Positions 53,659 to 62,956 of a stretch of 64,000 bases of DNA are shown one piece after another. Numbering within the stretch: position 1 is the stretch's first letter; every line of letters starts with the position of its first letter. The stretch comes from Roseiarcus sp963717215. GTDB lineage: Bacteria; Pseudomonadota; Alphaproteobacteria; Rhizobiales; Beijerinckiaceae. Below the pieces are notes generated by a model. The model searched no databases. It saw nothing but the letters and a program-made list of their open reading frames with translations, and was not told the DNA's origin. The stretch is from positions 313,473 through 377,472 of the forward strand of contig CAVQVS010000001.1 of assembly GCA_963717215.1 (NCBI GenBank). Direction: 5' to 3'. Made by a program: the position numbers and the translations under genes.

Positions 53659-53673
53659 CTAACGGAAGATTAA
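53659..53673 (+). promoter_or_regulatory. CtrA-like box
   Basis: CTAA-CGGAAGA-TTAA: one base away from the full CtrA consensus TTAA-N7-TTAA. It lies just upstream of the MraZ boxes. Confidence 0.45.
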
Positions 53674-53697
53674 CCTTGAGGTCGTAGAGCGTTGATA

Positions 53698-53732
53698 CCC
53701 ATGGAGTCCCATGTTATCCCACGCTGTCCCGT
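53698..53732 (+). promoter_or_regulatory. MraZ operator boxes, four repeats
   Basis: CCCAT, CCCAT, CCCAC and CCCGT begin at 53698, 53708, 53718 and 53728, an exact 10-base period; on the other strand the first three read as TGGG-type pentamers with 5-base spacers and the fourth as CGGG-type. MraZ is known to bind such direct TGGGN repeats upstream of its own gene. The repeats end about 85 bases upstream of the mraZ start. Confidence 0.7.
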
Positions 53733-53816
53733 CCTTCGACTGCGCCCCGGCGCCGTCGCCTAGCGCCGCAAAGCGGCGGCCGGGTCGGGCTTGCTTGCGC
53801 GCCGAAGGGCTGTCTG

Positions 53817-54281
53817 GTGGATCGATTTCTTTCGAATTTCACCCACCGCTTCGACGCCAAGGGACGCATTTCGATTCCGGCCTCATTTCGTCAGGTTCTG
53901 GCGAAGGACGGCTTCGCCGGCGTCTACGCCTATCCGTCGCTGGATGCGCCGGCGCTCGACTGCGGCGGCAACGCGCTGATCGCGGAAATCGATTCCCTTC
54001 TGCAGACCATGCCGCCTTATTCGCAATCTCGCGACGCCTTCGCGACGGCGCTTCTGGGCATGAGCGAAGTTCTGCGCCTGGACGCGGAGGGCCGGGTGTT
54101 TTTCGAGGAACGGCTCAAGACGGCGATGGGGCTCGGCTCCGAGGCGGTGTTCGTGGGGCAGGGGCACAAGTTCCAGATCTGGGAGCCGACGCGCTTTCAG
54201 GTTCATCTCGAACAGGCGCGGGAGCGCGTCCGGCGCCTGCGCGCGGAGCGCGACGCGCAGGCGCCGCCGGGAGCCTCGTGA
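53817..54281 (+). CDS. mraZ: Transcriptional regulator MraZ
   Basis: 154 residues with two SpoVT/AbrB-like repeats: FTHRFDAKGRISIPASFRQ in the first and VLRLDAEGRVFFEERLKTAM in the second; both show the DxxGR core. It is a DNA-binding repressor of the dcw operon and heads the cluster here. The start is a GTG at 53817. The stop (TGATG) overlaps the rsmH start by one base. Confidence 0.95.
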   Translation: MDRFLSNFTHRFDAKGRISIPASFRQVLAKDGFAGVYAYPSLDAPALDCGGNALIAEIDSLLQTMPPYSQSRDAFATALLGMSEVLRLDAEGRVFFEERLKTAMGLGSEAVFVGQGHKFQIWEPTRFQVHLEQARERVRRLRAERDAQAPPGAS

Positions 54282-55291
54282 TGAGCCCCGCCGCGCCCGC
54301 TGGGCTCGGCCATGTTCCCGTCTTGCTTGCGGAGGCCATGGAGGCGCTCGATCCTCGCGCGGGCGGCCTCTACGTCGACGGCACGTTTGGCGCAGGGGGC
54401 TACACGCGCGCCCTCCTCGATCGCGGCGCGCGCGTGATTGCGCTCGATCGCGACCCCTCGGCCATTCGGGCCGGCGAAACGCTCAAGGCTTCGTCGAGCG
54501 GCCAGCTTGAGCTTGTGGAAGCGCGCTTTGGCGAACTCGATGAGGCCGTGAAACGCCTCGGCGTCGACGCCGTGGATGGCGTCGTTCTCGACATCGGAGT
54601 TTCGTCGATGCAGCTCGACGAGGCCGCGCGCGGCTTCTCGCTGCGCTTTGACGCGCCCCTCGACATGCGCATGGGAGGAAGCGGCCGCTCAGCCGCCGAC
54701 ATCCTGCGCGACGAAGACGAGGCGACGATCGCCGACATTCTGTTTCATTTCGGCGAGGAGCGGGCTTCGCGCCGGATCGCCCGCGCCATCGTCGCCGACC
54801 GCGAGACAAAGCCGTTCACCTCGACACTGGAGCTCGCGGGCATGATTGCGCGAGTCGCGCCGGCGCGGCGTGGCGAACTCACCCATCCCGCGACGCGCGC
54901 CTTTCAGGCGCTCCGCATCGCGGTCAACGACGAACTCGGCGAGCTCGTACGCGGCCTTTGCGCCGCCGAGCGGCTGCTCATGCCCGGCGGGCGCCTTGCG
55001 GTCGTGACGTTTCATTCGCTCGAGGATCGGATCGTCAAGCAGTTCTTCGCCAGCCGCTCAGGCCGCGGACGCGCCGCCTCGCGCCGCTTGCCGGGCGAAC
55101 CGGTTGAGGCGGCGCCGACATTCGAGGTTCCACGCGGCCAGCCAATCGAAGCGAGCGAGGCGGAGATAAGCGCAAACCCGCGCTCGCGCTCGGCGAAATT
55201 GCGATTTGGAATCCGCTTGAGCGCGCCGCCGCGGGGACGGGACGAGGCAATTGAGGCGTTGGCGCGATTGCCAGCGCGGAGGGGGAGATAG
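54281..55291 (+). CDS. rsmH: 16S rRNA (cytosine(1402)-N4)-methyltransferase
   Basis: 336 residues. SAM motif YVDGTFGAGGYTRALLDRG, acidic strand VIALDRDPSAI, VVLDIGVSSMQLDEAARGFS, DLFHFGEERASRRIARAIV-type motif (ILFHFGEERASRRIARAI) and RRGELTHPATRAFQALRIAVNDEL. Methylates 16S rRNA C1402 on N4. A longer open frame reaches upstream to 53711 in the same phase, but the start overlapping the mraZ stop is the right one. Confidence 0.95.
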   Translation: MSPAAPAGLGHVPVLLAEAMEALDPRAGGLYVDGTFGAGGYTRALLDRGARVIALDRDPSAIRAGETLKASSSGQLELVEARFGELDEAVKRLGVDAVDGVVLDIGVSSMQLDEAARGFSLRFDAPLDMRMGGSGRSAADILRDEDEATIADILFHFGEERASRRIARAIVADRETKPFTSTLELAGMIARVAPARRGELTHPATRAFQALRIAVNDELGELVRGLCAAERLLMPGGRLAVVTFHSLEDRIVKQFFASRSGRGRAASRRLPGEPVEAAPTFEVPRGQPIEASEAEISANPRSRSAKLRFGIRLSAPPRGRDEAIEALARLPARRGR

Positions 55292-55296
55292 GACTG

Positions 55297-55677
55297 ATGT
55301 GGCGTATTCTGCACGCGTTCGCCATCGCCGCGCTGATCGGATCGGCGGCTTACGTCTATGGCGTCAAGTACCGCACGATCTACGCTTCCGAGCAGCTGGT
55401 GAAGACGCGCCACCTCATCAACAAGGAGAAGGACGCGATCAACCTCCTGCGCGCCGAATATGCGCATCTCGCGCGGCCCGACCGTGTGCAGACGCTCGCA
55501 GACTCGAAGCTCGGTCTGCAACCACTGGCGCTGAGCCAGATCGCGACCGTCAACGAATTGCCTGACGCGCAGCCCAAGACCGACTCAATCGGACGCACGC
55601 TCGAATTGCTCGGCTTCACGGCTGACAATTCCACTCCGGCCGTCACCGCCTCCGCCTCAACGCCGCAAGTCAGGTGA
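55297..55677 (+). CDS. ftsL: Cell division protein FtsL
   Basis: 126 residues of bitopic inner-membrane protein. A short cytoplasmic N-terminus is followed by the membrane helix FAIAALIGSAAYVYGV, then a periplasmic leucine-zipper-like segment TRHLINKEKDAINLLRAEYAHL and a Gln/Ser-rich tail. It recruits FtsW and FtsI with FtsB. The identification rests on position and shape as FtsL sequence is weakly conserved. Confidence 0.85.
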   Translation: MWRILHAFAIAALIGSAAYVYGVKYRTIYASEQLVKTRHLINKEKDAINLLRAEYAHLARPDRVQTLADSKLGLQPLALSQIATVNELPDAQPKTDSIGRTLELLGFTADNSTPAVTASASTPQVR

Positions 55678-55680
55678 GCC

Positions 55681-57589
55681 ATGGCTGAGACCCCGATCGA
55701 ACTCGACACCGAAAGCAACGACGCGCGCGCGGCTGCGCTTCAATCCCCTCAACATGCTGGCTGATTCCGCGATCGCAGGGCTTCGTCGCTATCTGCCAAA
55801 GAACTTCGGCGTCGATTTGGAGCCCCCTGGCGCGCGCCTCGCGCAGCCGGCGGGAGCAAACAAAGCCAAGCTCAAGGAATTCGCACGCCAGCTTCTTTCG
55901 ACCAGGCTTGACCGCTCAAGCGCGCGCGTGCGCACCATCGCGCTGGGACTGTTCTTCGCTTATGCCGGGATCGGCGTGAAGCTGCTTGTGCTCGGTCTCT
56001 CGCATGATCCGCCGCAAACGTTGAAGACGGCGGCCGACGGCGCAGTCTCCGGCGCGAGGCCCGATTTATTGGACCGCAACGGCGAAATTCTCGCCAGCGA
56101 CGTCAAGACCATGTCGGTGTTCGCTGAGCCAAACCGCATTATCGACGTGGACGAGGCGGTCGAGCTCATCACCGCCGTGCTCCCCGATGTGGATGCGAAG
56201 CAGCTGCGCGAGCGGCTGGCGTCGAAAAAGGGCTTCATCTGGGTCAAGCGGCAGATCACGCCGAAGGAGCAGGCGGAGATCTTCCACCTCGGCCTGCCGG
56301 GCGTCGGCTTTCTGCCGGAGAACAAGCGCGTCTATCCCAACGGCCCGATCGGCGCCTATGTGATCGGGTATGTCGATAAAGACAACGTCGGCATCGCGGG
56401 CATGGAGAAATATCTCGACCAGCAGAGCCTGACCGATCCGCATGTCGCAGGCTTCACGGTCGATCCGGACAGCTTGAAGCCGGTCCGGCTGTCGCTCGAT
56501 CTGAAGGCCACGCACGCCTTGCGCGACGAGCTCGTCGACGGCATGGACCGCTTCCACGCCAAGGCGGCTGCCGGCATGATCATCGACGTCAACACGGGCG
56601 AAGTGATCGCGCTCGAATCGCTGCCCGACTTCGATCCCAATGATCCGAGCAGCGCTCAAGACCCGAGCAAGATCAACCGCATCAATGTCGGCGTCTACGA
56701 AATGGGCTCGACCTTCAAGGCGCTTTCGCTCGCCATGGCGCTCGAATCCGGCAAGGTCAATCTCGGTTCGCACGTGGACGCGCGCGACAGCCTCCGGTAC
56801 GGGCGCTTCACGATTTACGATTTCCACGCCACCCATCGCGTGCTGTCGGTGCCCGAAGTGTTCACCCATTCCTCGAACATTGGTGCCGCGCGGCTCGCGC
56901 TGATGGTCGGCGTCGAGGGCCACAAGGCCTTTTTGCGAAAGATGGGCCAGCTTGACCGTTTGCGCACCGAACTGCCGGAAAGCGCCGAGCCGCTGGTGCC
57001 CAAGCATTGGTCGCTTCTCAACACCATGACCATCGCCTTCGGGCAGGGCCTCAATGTGGCCCCGATCCAGGCGGTGATGGCGGTGTGCGCGCTGGCAAAC
57101 GGGGGCGAGTTGATGACGCCGACCTTTCTGCCGCGCAGCGAAGAGGAAGCGGCGAAGGTCAGCCATCGCGTGATCAGCGAACAGACCTCCGAATCGATGC
57201 GGTACCTGATGCGCTCCAACGCGACCCACGGGTCCGCAAGTTTCGCCAACATTCCCGGCTATTACGTCGGCGGCAAAACGGGAACCGCCGACAAGATCAT
57301 CCACGGCCACTATGCGCAGAACAGGGTTTTCAACACCTTCATGGCGATCACGCCGGCTGACAAGCCGAAATACCTTTACCTGACAATCTACGATGACCCG
57401 CAGCCCACGCCCGAGGATCACGGCTATCACACGGCTGCCTACAACGCCGGGCGTGTCGCCGGCGCGTTGATCCGCCGGGTCGAACCGCTCGAGGGCGTGC
57501 CGCCGATGAAGGAGGCGCCAACGCAGCCATTCCCCATCATCGCCCGACTGGGGTATGGAGCCGACGCCGATAGGACCGGCAAGGAGTAA
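55681..57589 (+). CDS. ftsI: Peptidoglycan transpeptidase FtsI (PBP3), frameshift near start
   Basis: Division-specific class B penicillin-binding protein of about 635 residues. The N-terminus (MAETPIELDTESND) starts 4 bases after the ftsL stop; the frame changes in the GCGCGCGC run at 55724-55733, after which RLRFNPLNMLADSAIAGLRR continues. Features: membrane helix IALGLFFAYAGIGVKLL, the SxxK motif GSTFKALSLAMAL, SSN in FTHSSNIGAARLA and KTGT in VGGKTGTADKI. Being essential, the frameshift is probably a sequencing error. An internal start at 55754 would give 611 residues. Confidence 0.92.
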
Positions 57590-57600
57590 GCTTTCACGCG

Positions 57601-59043
57601 ATGAGACGGCTTGGCGACATCCTCGAGCTCAAGGACGCCGATCGCGCGCTGGCGTCGCGCGCGATTGCGGGGCTCGCGTTCGACAGCCGCAAGACAGCGC
57701 CGGGCGACATCTTCTTCGCGCTGGCCGGGGCGAAGGACGACGGGCTCAAACACGTGGACGAAGCGGTGGCGAGGGGCGCAGCTGCAATCGTCGCCGAGCG
57801 TTGGGCGGAAACTCCCAACGCTGCCTTCGTCAAGGTCGCCGACGCCCGCGCCGCGCTGGCTCACGCCGCGGCGCGCTTCTATTCGCGTCAGCCGGAGACG
57901 ATCGTCGCAGTGACCGGCACCAGCGGAAAAACGTCGGTCGCCGCGTTTGTGCGCCAGATCTGGCAGGCGCTGGGGCGCAAGGCGGCTTCGATCGGGACAA
58001 TCGGCGTCGTGTCACGCCCGCTGACCGTCTACGGATCGCTGACGACGCCAGATCCGATTGCCTTGCACCAGCTTCTCGACCGGCTCGCCTCGAACGGCGT
58101 CACCAACCTCGCGATCGAAGCGTCGTCGCATGGTCTCGACCAGAAGCGGCTTGACGGCGTGCGCCTTGCCGCGGCCGCCTTCACCAACTTGACGCGCGAC
58201 CACATGGACTATCATCCGACGGTCGAGGATTATCTCAAGGCCAAGCTCCGGCTGTTCGAGGATCTGTTGCCGGAAGACGCGCCAGCGGTCATCGACGCCG
58301 ACAGCGCCATCGCGCCACGCGTGATCGCGGCGACGCAGGCGCGCGGCCTCAACGTTTTCACGGTCGGCGTGCAGGGCGAGACGATCCGCCTGAACTCGGC
58401 CGCGCGCGACAAATTGTCTTCAGGGCTCGATCTTCAGTTCGGTGGTCAAAGCTTTCGCACAAACTTTCCGCTGGCCGGCGACTTTCAGATTTCTAATGCG
58501 CTGGTTGCCGCCGGCCTTTGCATCGCCACAGGCAGCGAGGCGCAAGCGGTCTTCAAGGCGCTAGAAACATTGGAAGGCGCGCCCGGACGCCTCGAACGCA
58601 TTGGCGATATTAATGGCGCGACTGTCTTTGTCGATTACGCGCATAAGCCCGATGCGCTCGAGAAGGCGATCGCCGCGCTGCGTCCGTTCGTGCGCGGGCG
58701 TCTTGTCGTGGTGTTCGGCTGCGGCGGCGACCGCGACCCGGGCAAGCGGCCGATCATGGGCGAAATTGCCGGACGATGTGCTGACCTCGTGATCGTAACC
58801 GACGACAATCCTCGCTCCGAGAATCCCGCAGCGATTCGCGCGCAGATTCTGGCCAGCGCGCCTTTGGCGATCGAGATCGGCGACCGCGCGGCGGCCATTC
58901 GCGCAGGGGTCGCGATGCTTCGCGACGGCGACGCGTTGCTGATCGCCGGTAAGGGTCACGAAACCGGGCAGATCGTCGGCGACAAGACGCTGCCGTTCTC
59001 TGACGCCGATGAAGCGCGCGCAGCGCTCAAGGAGGCGGCGTGA
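57601..59043 (+). CDS. murE: UDP-N-acetylmuramoyl-tripeptide synthetase (meso-DAP adding)
   Basis: 480 residues. Adds meso-diaminopimelate to UDP-MurNAc-L-Ala-D-Glu. ATP loop VAVTGTSGKTSVAAFVR, the DHMDYHPTVEDYLKAK segment, the DAP-specific DDNPRSENPAAI (DNPR) and GKGHETGQI motifs are visible. Starts 11 bases after the ftsI stop. Stop TGA overlaps the GTG start of murF (GTGA). Confidence 0.95.
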   Translation: MRRLGDILELKDADRALASRAIAGLAFDSRKTAPGDIFFALAGAKDDGLKHVDEAVARGAAAIVAERWAETPNAAFVKVADARAALAHAAARFYSRQPETIVAVTGTSGKTSVAAFVRQIWQALGRKAASIGTIGVVSRPLTVYGSLTTPDPIALHQLLDRLASNGVTNLAIEASSHGLDQKRLDGVRLAAAAFTNLTRDHMDYHPTVEDYLKAKLRLFEDLLPEDAPAVIDADSAIAPRVIAATQARGLNVFTVGVQGETIRLNSAARDKLSSGLDLQFGGQSFRTNFPLAGDFQISNALVAAGLCIATGSEAQAVFKALETLEGAPGRLERIGDINGATVFVDYAHKPDALEKAIAALRPFVRGRLVVVFGCGGDRDPGKRPIMGEIAGRCADLVIVTDDNPRSENPAAIRAQILASAPLAIEIGDRAAAIRAGVAMLRDGDALLIAGKGHETGQIVGDKTLPFSDADEARAALKEAA

Positions 59044-60455
59044 CAGCTCTGTGGATTCAGGCCGAGCTAGGCGCTGCCCTTGGCACCGAGCCAAGCGAGC
59101 CGCCGAACACGCCTGTCAATGGCGTCTCCATCGACAGCCGGACCCTCGAGGCGGGCGACCTTTTCTTCGCCATCAAGGGCGACGCGCATGACGGTCATGA
59201 TCATGTCGGGCGCGCTTTCGAAGCCGGCGCCTCTGCGGCCGTCGTGTCGCGCGAGCGCGCGCACGAACTCGCTTCGCTTGGATCTGTCTTTGCTGTCGAC
59301 GACACGCTCAAGTCGATGGAGAGCCTAGGCCTCGCGGCTCGCGCGCGTTCGAACGCGAAGATCGTTGCAGTGACGGGTTCAGTCGGCAAGACGACCGCGA
59401 AGGAGATGCTGCGGGCGATGCTGACGGCCTGCGGCGCGACGCATGCGTCGGCCGCTTCCTACAACAATCACTGGGGCGTGCCGCTGACGCTCGCGCGAAT
59501 GCCGGCGGACGCCCGCTTCGGCGTGTTCGAGATGGGCATGAATCACGCGGGTGAAATCGCGCCGCTGACCCGCATGGCGCGACCCCATGTCGCCCTCGTG
59601 ACGACGATTGCGCCGGTCCACATCGAGCATCTGGGCTCGATCGAGGCCATCGCCGACGCGAAGGCCGAGATCTTCCTTGGCCTGGAGCCGCATGGAACCG
59701 CGGTCTTGAATCGCGATGCTCCGCAATTCGTGCGGTTGAAGACAGCCGCCACGGCGGGCGGCGCGAGGGTTTGGAGCTTTGGCGGCGGCGCCGATTGCGA
59801 CGCCGAACTTGTCGATGTAGAGGCGACCGACGGCGGCTCGCGGGTTCGGGCACGCGTCCTCACTCGCGAATTGACGTTCGCACTCGGTGCACTCGGGGAT
59901 CACATGGCGCAGGACGCGCTCGGCGCGCTCTTGACAGCAGAGGCGCTTGGCGCTGACGTGCATGCCTGCGCCGCGGCGCTTCGTCGCTTCTCGCCGCAGA
60001 AGGGCAGGGGCGAGCGCTTCTCAGTGCCGACGCCGGACGGTCCGGCGACCATCATCGATGAAAGCTATAACGCCAATCCAGCCTCGATGCGGGCGGCGCT
60101 GGCGTTGCTCGCGGCGGCCAAGCCTGGACCAAAAGGGCGCCGCATCGCGGTCATTGGCGATATGCTCGAGCTGGGGCCGAAAGCAGCGGCGATGCACGCC
60201 GAACTTGCCGCCGATCTGAGCGCGAGCAAAGTCGATCTCTTGTTTGGCGCGGGCCCGCTCACGCGCGCGCTCTACGAGGCGGCGCCAGCGTCGATGCGCG
60301 CCGCCTGGACCGAGCGCTCGAGCGAATTGGCAGACGAAGTCGCCCGGACCTTGCGAGGCGGCGACATTGCGATGATCAAGGGCTCGAACGGCAGCCGGAT
60401 GGGCCCGCTCGTCTCAGCTTTGCGCGATCGTTTCGCGCATGAGCCGGGAGGCTAG
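59040..60455 (+). CDS. murF: UDP-N-acetylmuramoyl-tripeptide--D-Ala-D-Ala ligase
   Basis: 471 residues. Adds D-Ala-D-Ala to UDP-MurNAc-tripeptide. Features: GVSIDSRTLEAGDLFFAIKG, ATP loop VAVTGSVGKTTAKEMLRAML, HASAASYNNHWGVPLTLARM, EMGMNHAGEIAPL and DESYNANPASMRAAL. GTG start 4-base overlap with murE. Followed by mraY after 3 bases. Confidence 0.95.
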   Translation: MTALWIQAELGAALGTEPSEPPNTPVNGVSIDSRTLEAGDLFFAIKGDAHDGHDHVGRAFEAGASAAVVSRERAHELASLGSVFAVDDTLKSMESLGLAARARSNAKIVAVTGSVGKTTAKEMLRAMLTACGATHASAASYNNHWGVPLTLARMPADARFGVFEMGMNHAGEIAPLTRMARPHVALVTTIAPVHIEHLGSIEAIADAKAEIFLGLEPHGTAVLNRDAPQFVRLKTAATAGGARVWSFGGGADCDAELVDVEATDGGSRVRARVLTRELTFALGALGDHMAQDALGALLTAEALGADVHACAAALRRFSPQKGRGERFSVPTPDGPATIIDESYNANPASMRAALALLAAAKPGPKGRRIAVIGDMLELGPKAAAMHAELAADLSASKVDLLFGAGPLTRALYEAAPASMRAAWTERSSELADEVARTLRGGDIAMIKGSNGSRMGPLVSALRDRFAHEPGG

Positions 60456-60458
60456 GCC

Positions 60459-61532
60459 ATGCTGACCTGGCTGGCGGAGCTTCCCGGCGCCTTTCACCTC
60501 TTCCGCTATCTCACGTTCCGCACGCTCGGCGCCGCGGCCACCGGGCTCTTTCTCGTCTTCTTCTTCGGCCCGACGATCATCTCCGCGTTGCGCCTGAAAC
60601 AGGGCAAAGGCCAGCCGATCCGCCCCGATGGGCCGGCCTCGCATCTTCTCACCAAAAAGGGCACTCCGACCATGGGCGGGCTCATGATTCTGTTCGGGCT
60701 TTTCGTATCGGCCTTGCTCTGGGCCAATCTCGAAAGCCCCTACGTGTGGATCGTGTTGTTCGTCACCGCCGGCTTTGCCGTGATCGGCTTCTACGACGAC
60801 TACCTGAAGGTGACGAAGCAGTCGGAGCGCGGCTTCTCGGGTCGCGCGCGCCTGTTCGGCGAGTATGTCATCGCCGCGCTCGCCTGCTATGCGCTGATGC
60901 GCGTCGGCGCCAATGGCGCGACCGAACTCGCGGTGCCGTTCGTGAGCGGCTTCGTGTTCGATTTCGGCTGGGCGTTCCTGCTGTTCGGACCGTTCGTTAT
61001 TGTCGCCTTCGGCAATGCGGTCAACCTGACCGACGGGCTCGACGGACTCGCCATCGTGCCGGTGATGATCTGCGCCGCGACCCTCGGGCTCATCGCCTAC
61101 ATCGCCGGCAATTTTGTCTATTCGCACTACCTTCTGATCAATCACGTGCCGTTCGCGGGCGACCTCATGGTGGTCAGCGGCGCGTTGATTGGCGCGGGCG
61201 TCGGCTTCCTGTGGTTCAACGCGCCCCCGGCGCAGATCTTCATGGGCGACACGGGGTCGCTGGCGCTCGGCGGACTGCTCGGGACGGTCGCTGTCGCGAT
61301 CAAGCACGAGGTCGTGCTGGCGGTGATCGGCGGGCTGTTCGTGATGGAGGCGGCCTCCGTCGTCGTGCAGGTGGTGTCGTTCAAGCTCACCGGCAGGCGG
61401 GTATTCCGCATGGCGCCCATTCATCATCATTTCGAGCAACTCGGCTGGTCGGAGCCGCAAATCGTCATGCGTTTCTGGATCATCGCGTTCGTGCTTGCGA
61501 TGGTCGGCCTCGCCTCGCTGAAATTGAGGTGA
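60459..61532 (+). CDS. mraY: Phospho-N-acetylmuramoyl-pentapeptide transferase
   Basis: 357 residues, ten membrane helices. Transfers phospho-MurNAc-pentapeptide to undecaprenyl phosphate to form lipid I. Signatures: GLMILFGLFVSALLW, the DDYLKVTKQSERG motif with the metal-binding Asp pair, NLTDGLDGLAIVP, FMGDTGSLALGGLLG and the MAPIHHHFEQLGWSEPQIVM loop. Stop TGA is 2 bases before murD. Confidence 0.96.
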   Translation: MLTWLAELPGAFHLFRYLTFRTLGAAATGLFLVFFFGPTIISALRLKQGKGQPIRPDGPASHLLTKKGTPTMGGLMILFGLFVSALLWANLESPYVWIVLFVTAGFAVIGFYDDYLKVTKQSERGFSGRARLFGEYVIAALACYALMRVGANGATELAVPFVSGFVFDFGWAFLLFGPFVIVAFGNAVNLTDGLDGLAIVPVMICAATLGLIAYIAGNFVYSHYLLINHVPFAGDLMVVSGALIGAGVGFLWFNAPPAQIFMGDTGSLALGGLLGTVAVAIKHEVVLAVIGGLFVMEAASVVVQVVSFKLTGRRVFRMAPIHHHFEQLGWSEPQIVMRFWIIAFVLAMVGLASLKLR

Positions 61533-61534
61533 CG

Positions 61535-62951
61535 ATGACGCCGATCGAGACCCTGCGCGGGCAGAGAGTCGCTCTCTTCGGCCTTGGCGGCTCGGGGCTG
61601 TCGACGGCGCGTGCCTTGGTCGCGGGCGGCGCGGAGGTGGCCGCCTGGGACGACAGTCAGGTCGCCCGGGATTGCGCCGCAGCCGCGGGCATTGCGCTGG
61701 TCGATCTCGCTCAAGCCGATTGGCGGGGCTTCCGGGTGTTCGTGCTCGCGCCCGGTGTGCCGCTGACCCATCCGAAGCCCCATTGGACCGTGAACCTCGC
61801 GGACGAGGCCGGGGTTCCGATCATCGGCGACATCGAGCTTTTTGTCCGCGAGCGCGGCGTCAAGGCGCCCGACGCGCCGTTCGTCGCCATCACCGGCACC
61901 AATGGCAAATCGACCACCACGGCGCTGATCGCCCATGTACTTGAGGAGGCCGGGCGCGAGGTCGCCATGGGCGGCAATATCGGCGTGCCAGTCCTCGATC
62001 TGCCCCCGCCCGCCGCCGGACTCACGCATGTCGTCGAATGTTCGTCCTATCAGATCGATCTCGCGCCCTCGCTCAACCCGAGCGTCGGCCTGCTTATCAA
62101 CATCACGCCCGACCATCTCGACCGGCATGGCGATCTCGCGCGCTACGCGGCGATCAAGGAGCGGCTGGTCGCGCAGGCCGAGATCGCGTTGGTCGGCGTC
62201 GACGACGAGCCTTGCCGAGAGATCTATGCGCGGCTGAAAGCGCGCGCCGGCGCGCCGCGCGCCATTGCGGTCTCGGGAACAGAATCTCCGCTCGCCGACG
62301 TGTGGGTCAGCGAGCACCGCGTGATGGCGCGGGGAGAAGCCGCGCCGGTAGCCGATCTTGCGCAGGCACGGGCGCTTCGCGGCGCCCACAACGGCCAGAA
62401 CGCGGCGTTCGCTTACGCCGCCGCGAGGGCGCTCGGCGTCGAGCGCGATCGTATCGCGCGTGCGTTCGAGACGTTTTCCGGCCTTGCCCATCGTATGGAG
62501 GAAGTCGGCCGGATTGGCCGGGTGCTGTTCATCAACGATTCGAAAGCGACCAACGCCGACGCGGCCGAGAAGGCGCTCATGTCGTTCCACGATATTCATT
62601 GGATTCTCGGCGGTAGGCCGAAGGCGGGCGGCATCGAGCCGCTGCGGTCGCTTTTTCCGCGCGTCGCCAAGGCCTACTTGATTGGCGAGGCGAGCGATGA
62701 ATTCGCGCGCACGCTCTCTGGCGTTGTTCTCTTCGAGCGCTACGGGACCTTGAGACGCGGCCGTTGAGGCGGCGGCGGCGGATGCGGCGCAGTCGAAGGC
62801 GCGCGAGCCCGTGGTGCTGCTTTCGCCGGCCTGCGCTTCATTCGATCAGTTCACAAATTTCGAGGCGCGCGGCGACGCTTTCCGGGCGCACGTCGCCAAA
62901 TGGCTTGAGCGGCGCGTACCAGCCGGAACGCACACGCAAAGGGGGAGGTAG
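61535..62951 (+). CDS. murD: UDP-N-acetylmuramoylalanine--D-glutamate ligase, frameshift near end
   Basis: About 470 residues. N-terminal UDP site VALFGLGGSGLSTARAL, ATP loop FVAITGTNGKSTTTALIAHV, the glycine region AMGGNIGVPVLDL and YQIDLAPSLNPSVGLLINIT, then FINDSKATNADAAEKAL and ILGGRPKAGG. Near 62752-62755 an extra base sends the frame to a TGA; deleting one A restores DAAVEAAAADAAQ and continues PVVLLSPACASFDQF, the true C-terminus, to TAG at 62949. Essential, so probably a sequence error. Confidence 0.93.
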
Positions 62952-62956
62952 AGCTC

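Noticed and set aside
56066..57430. Long antisense frame opposite ftsI
   Set aside because: Same shadow effect; ftsI motifs on the plus strand are unambiguous.
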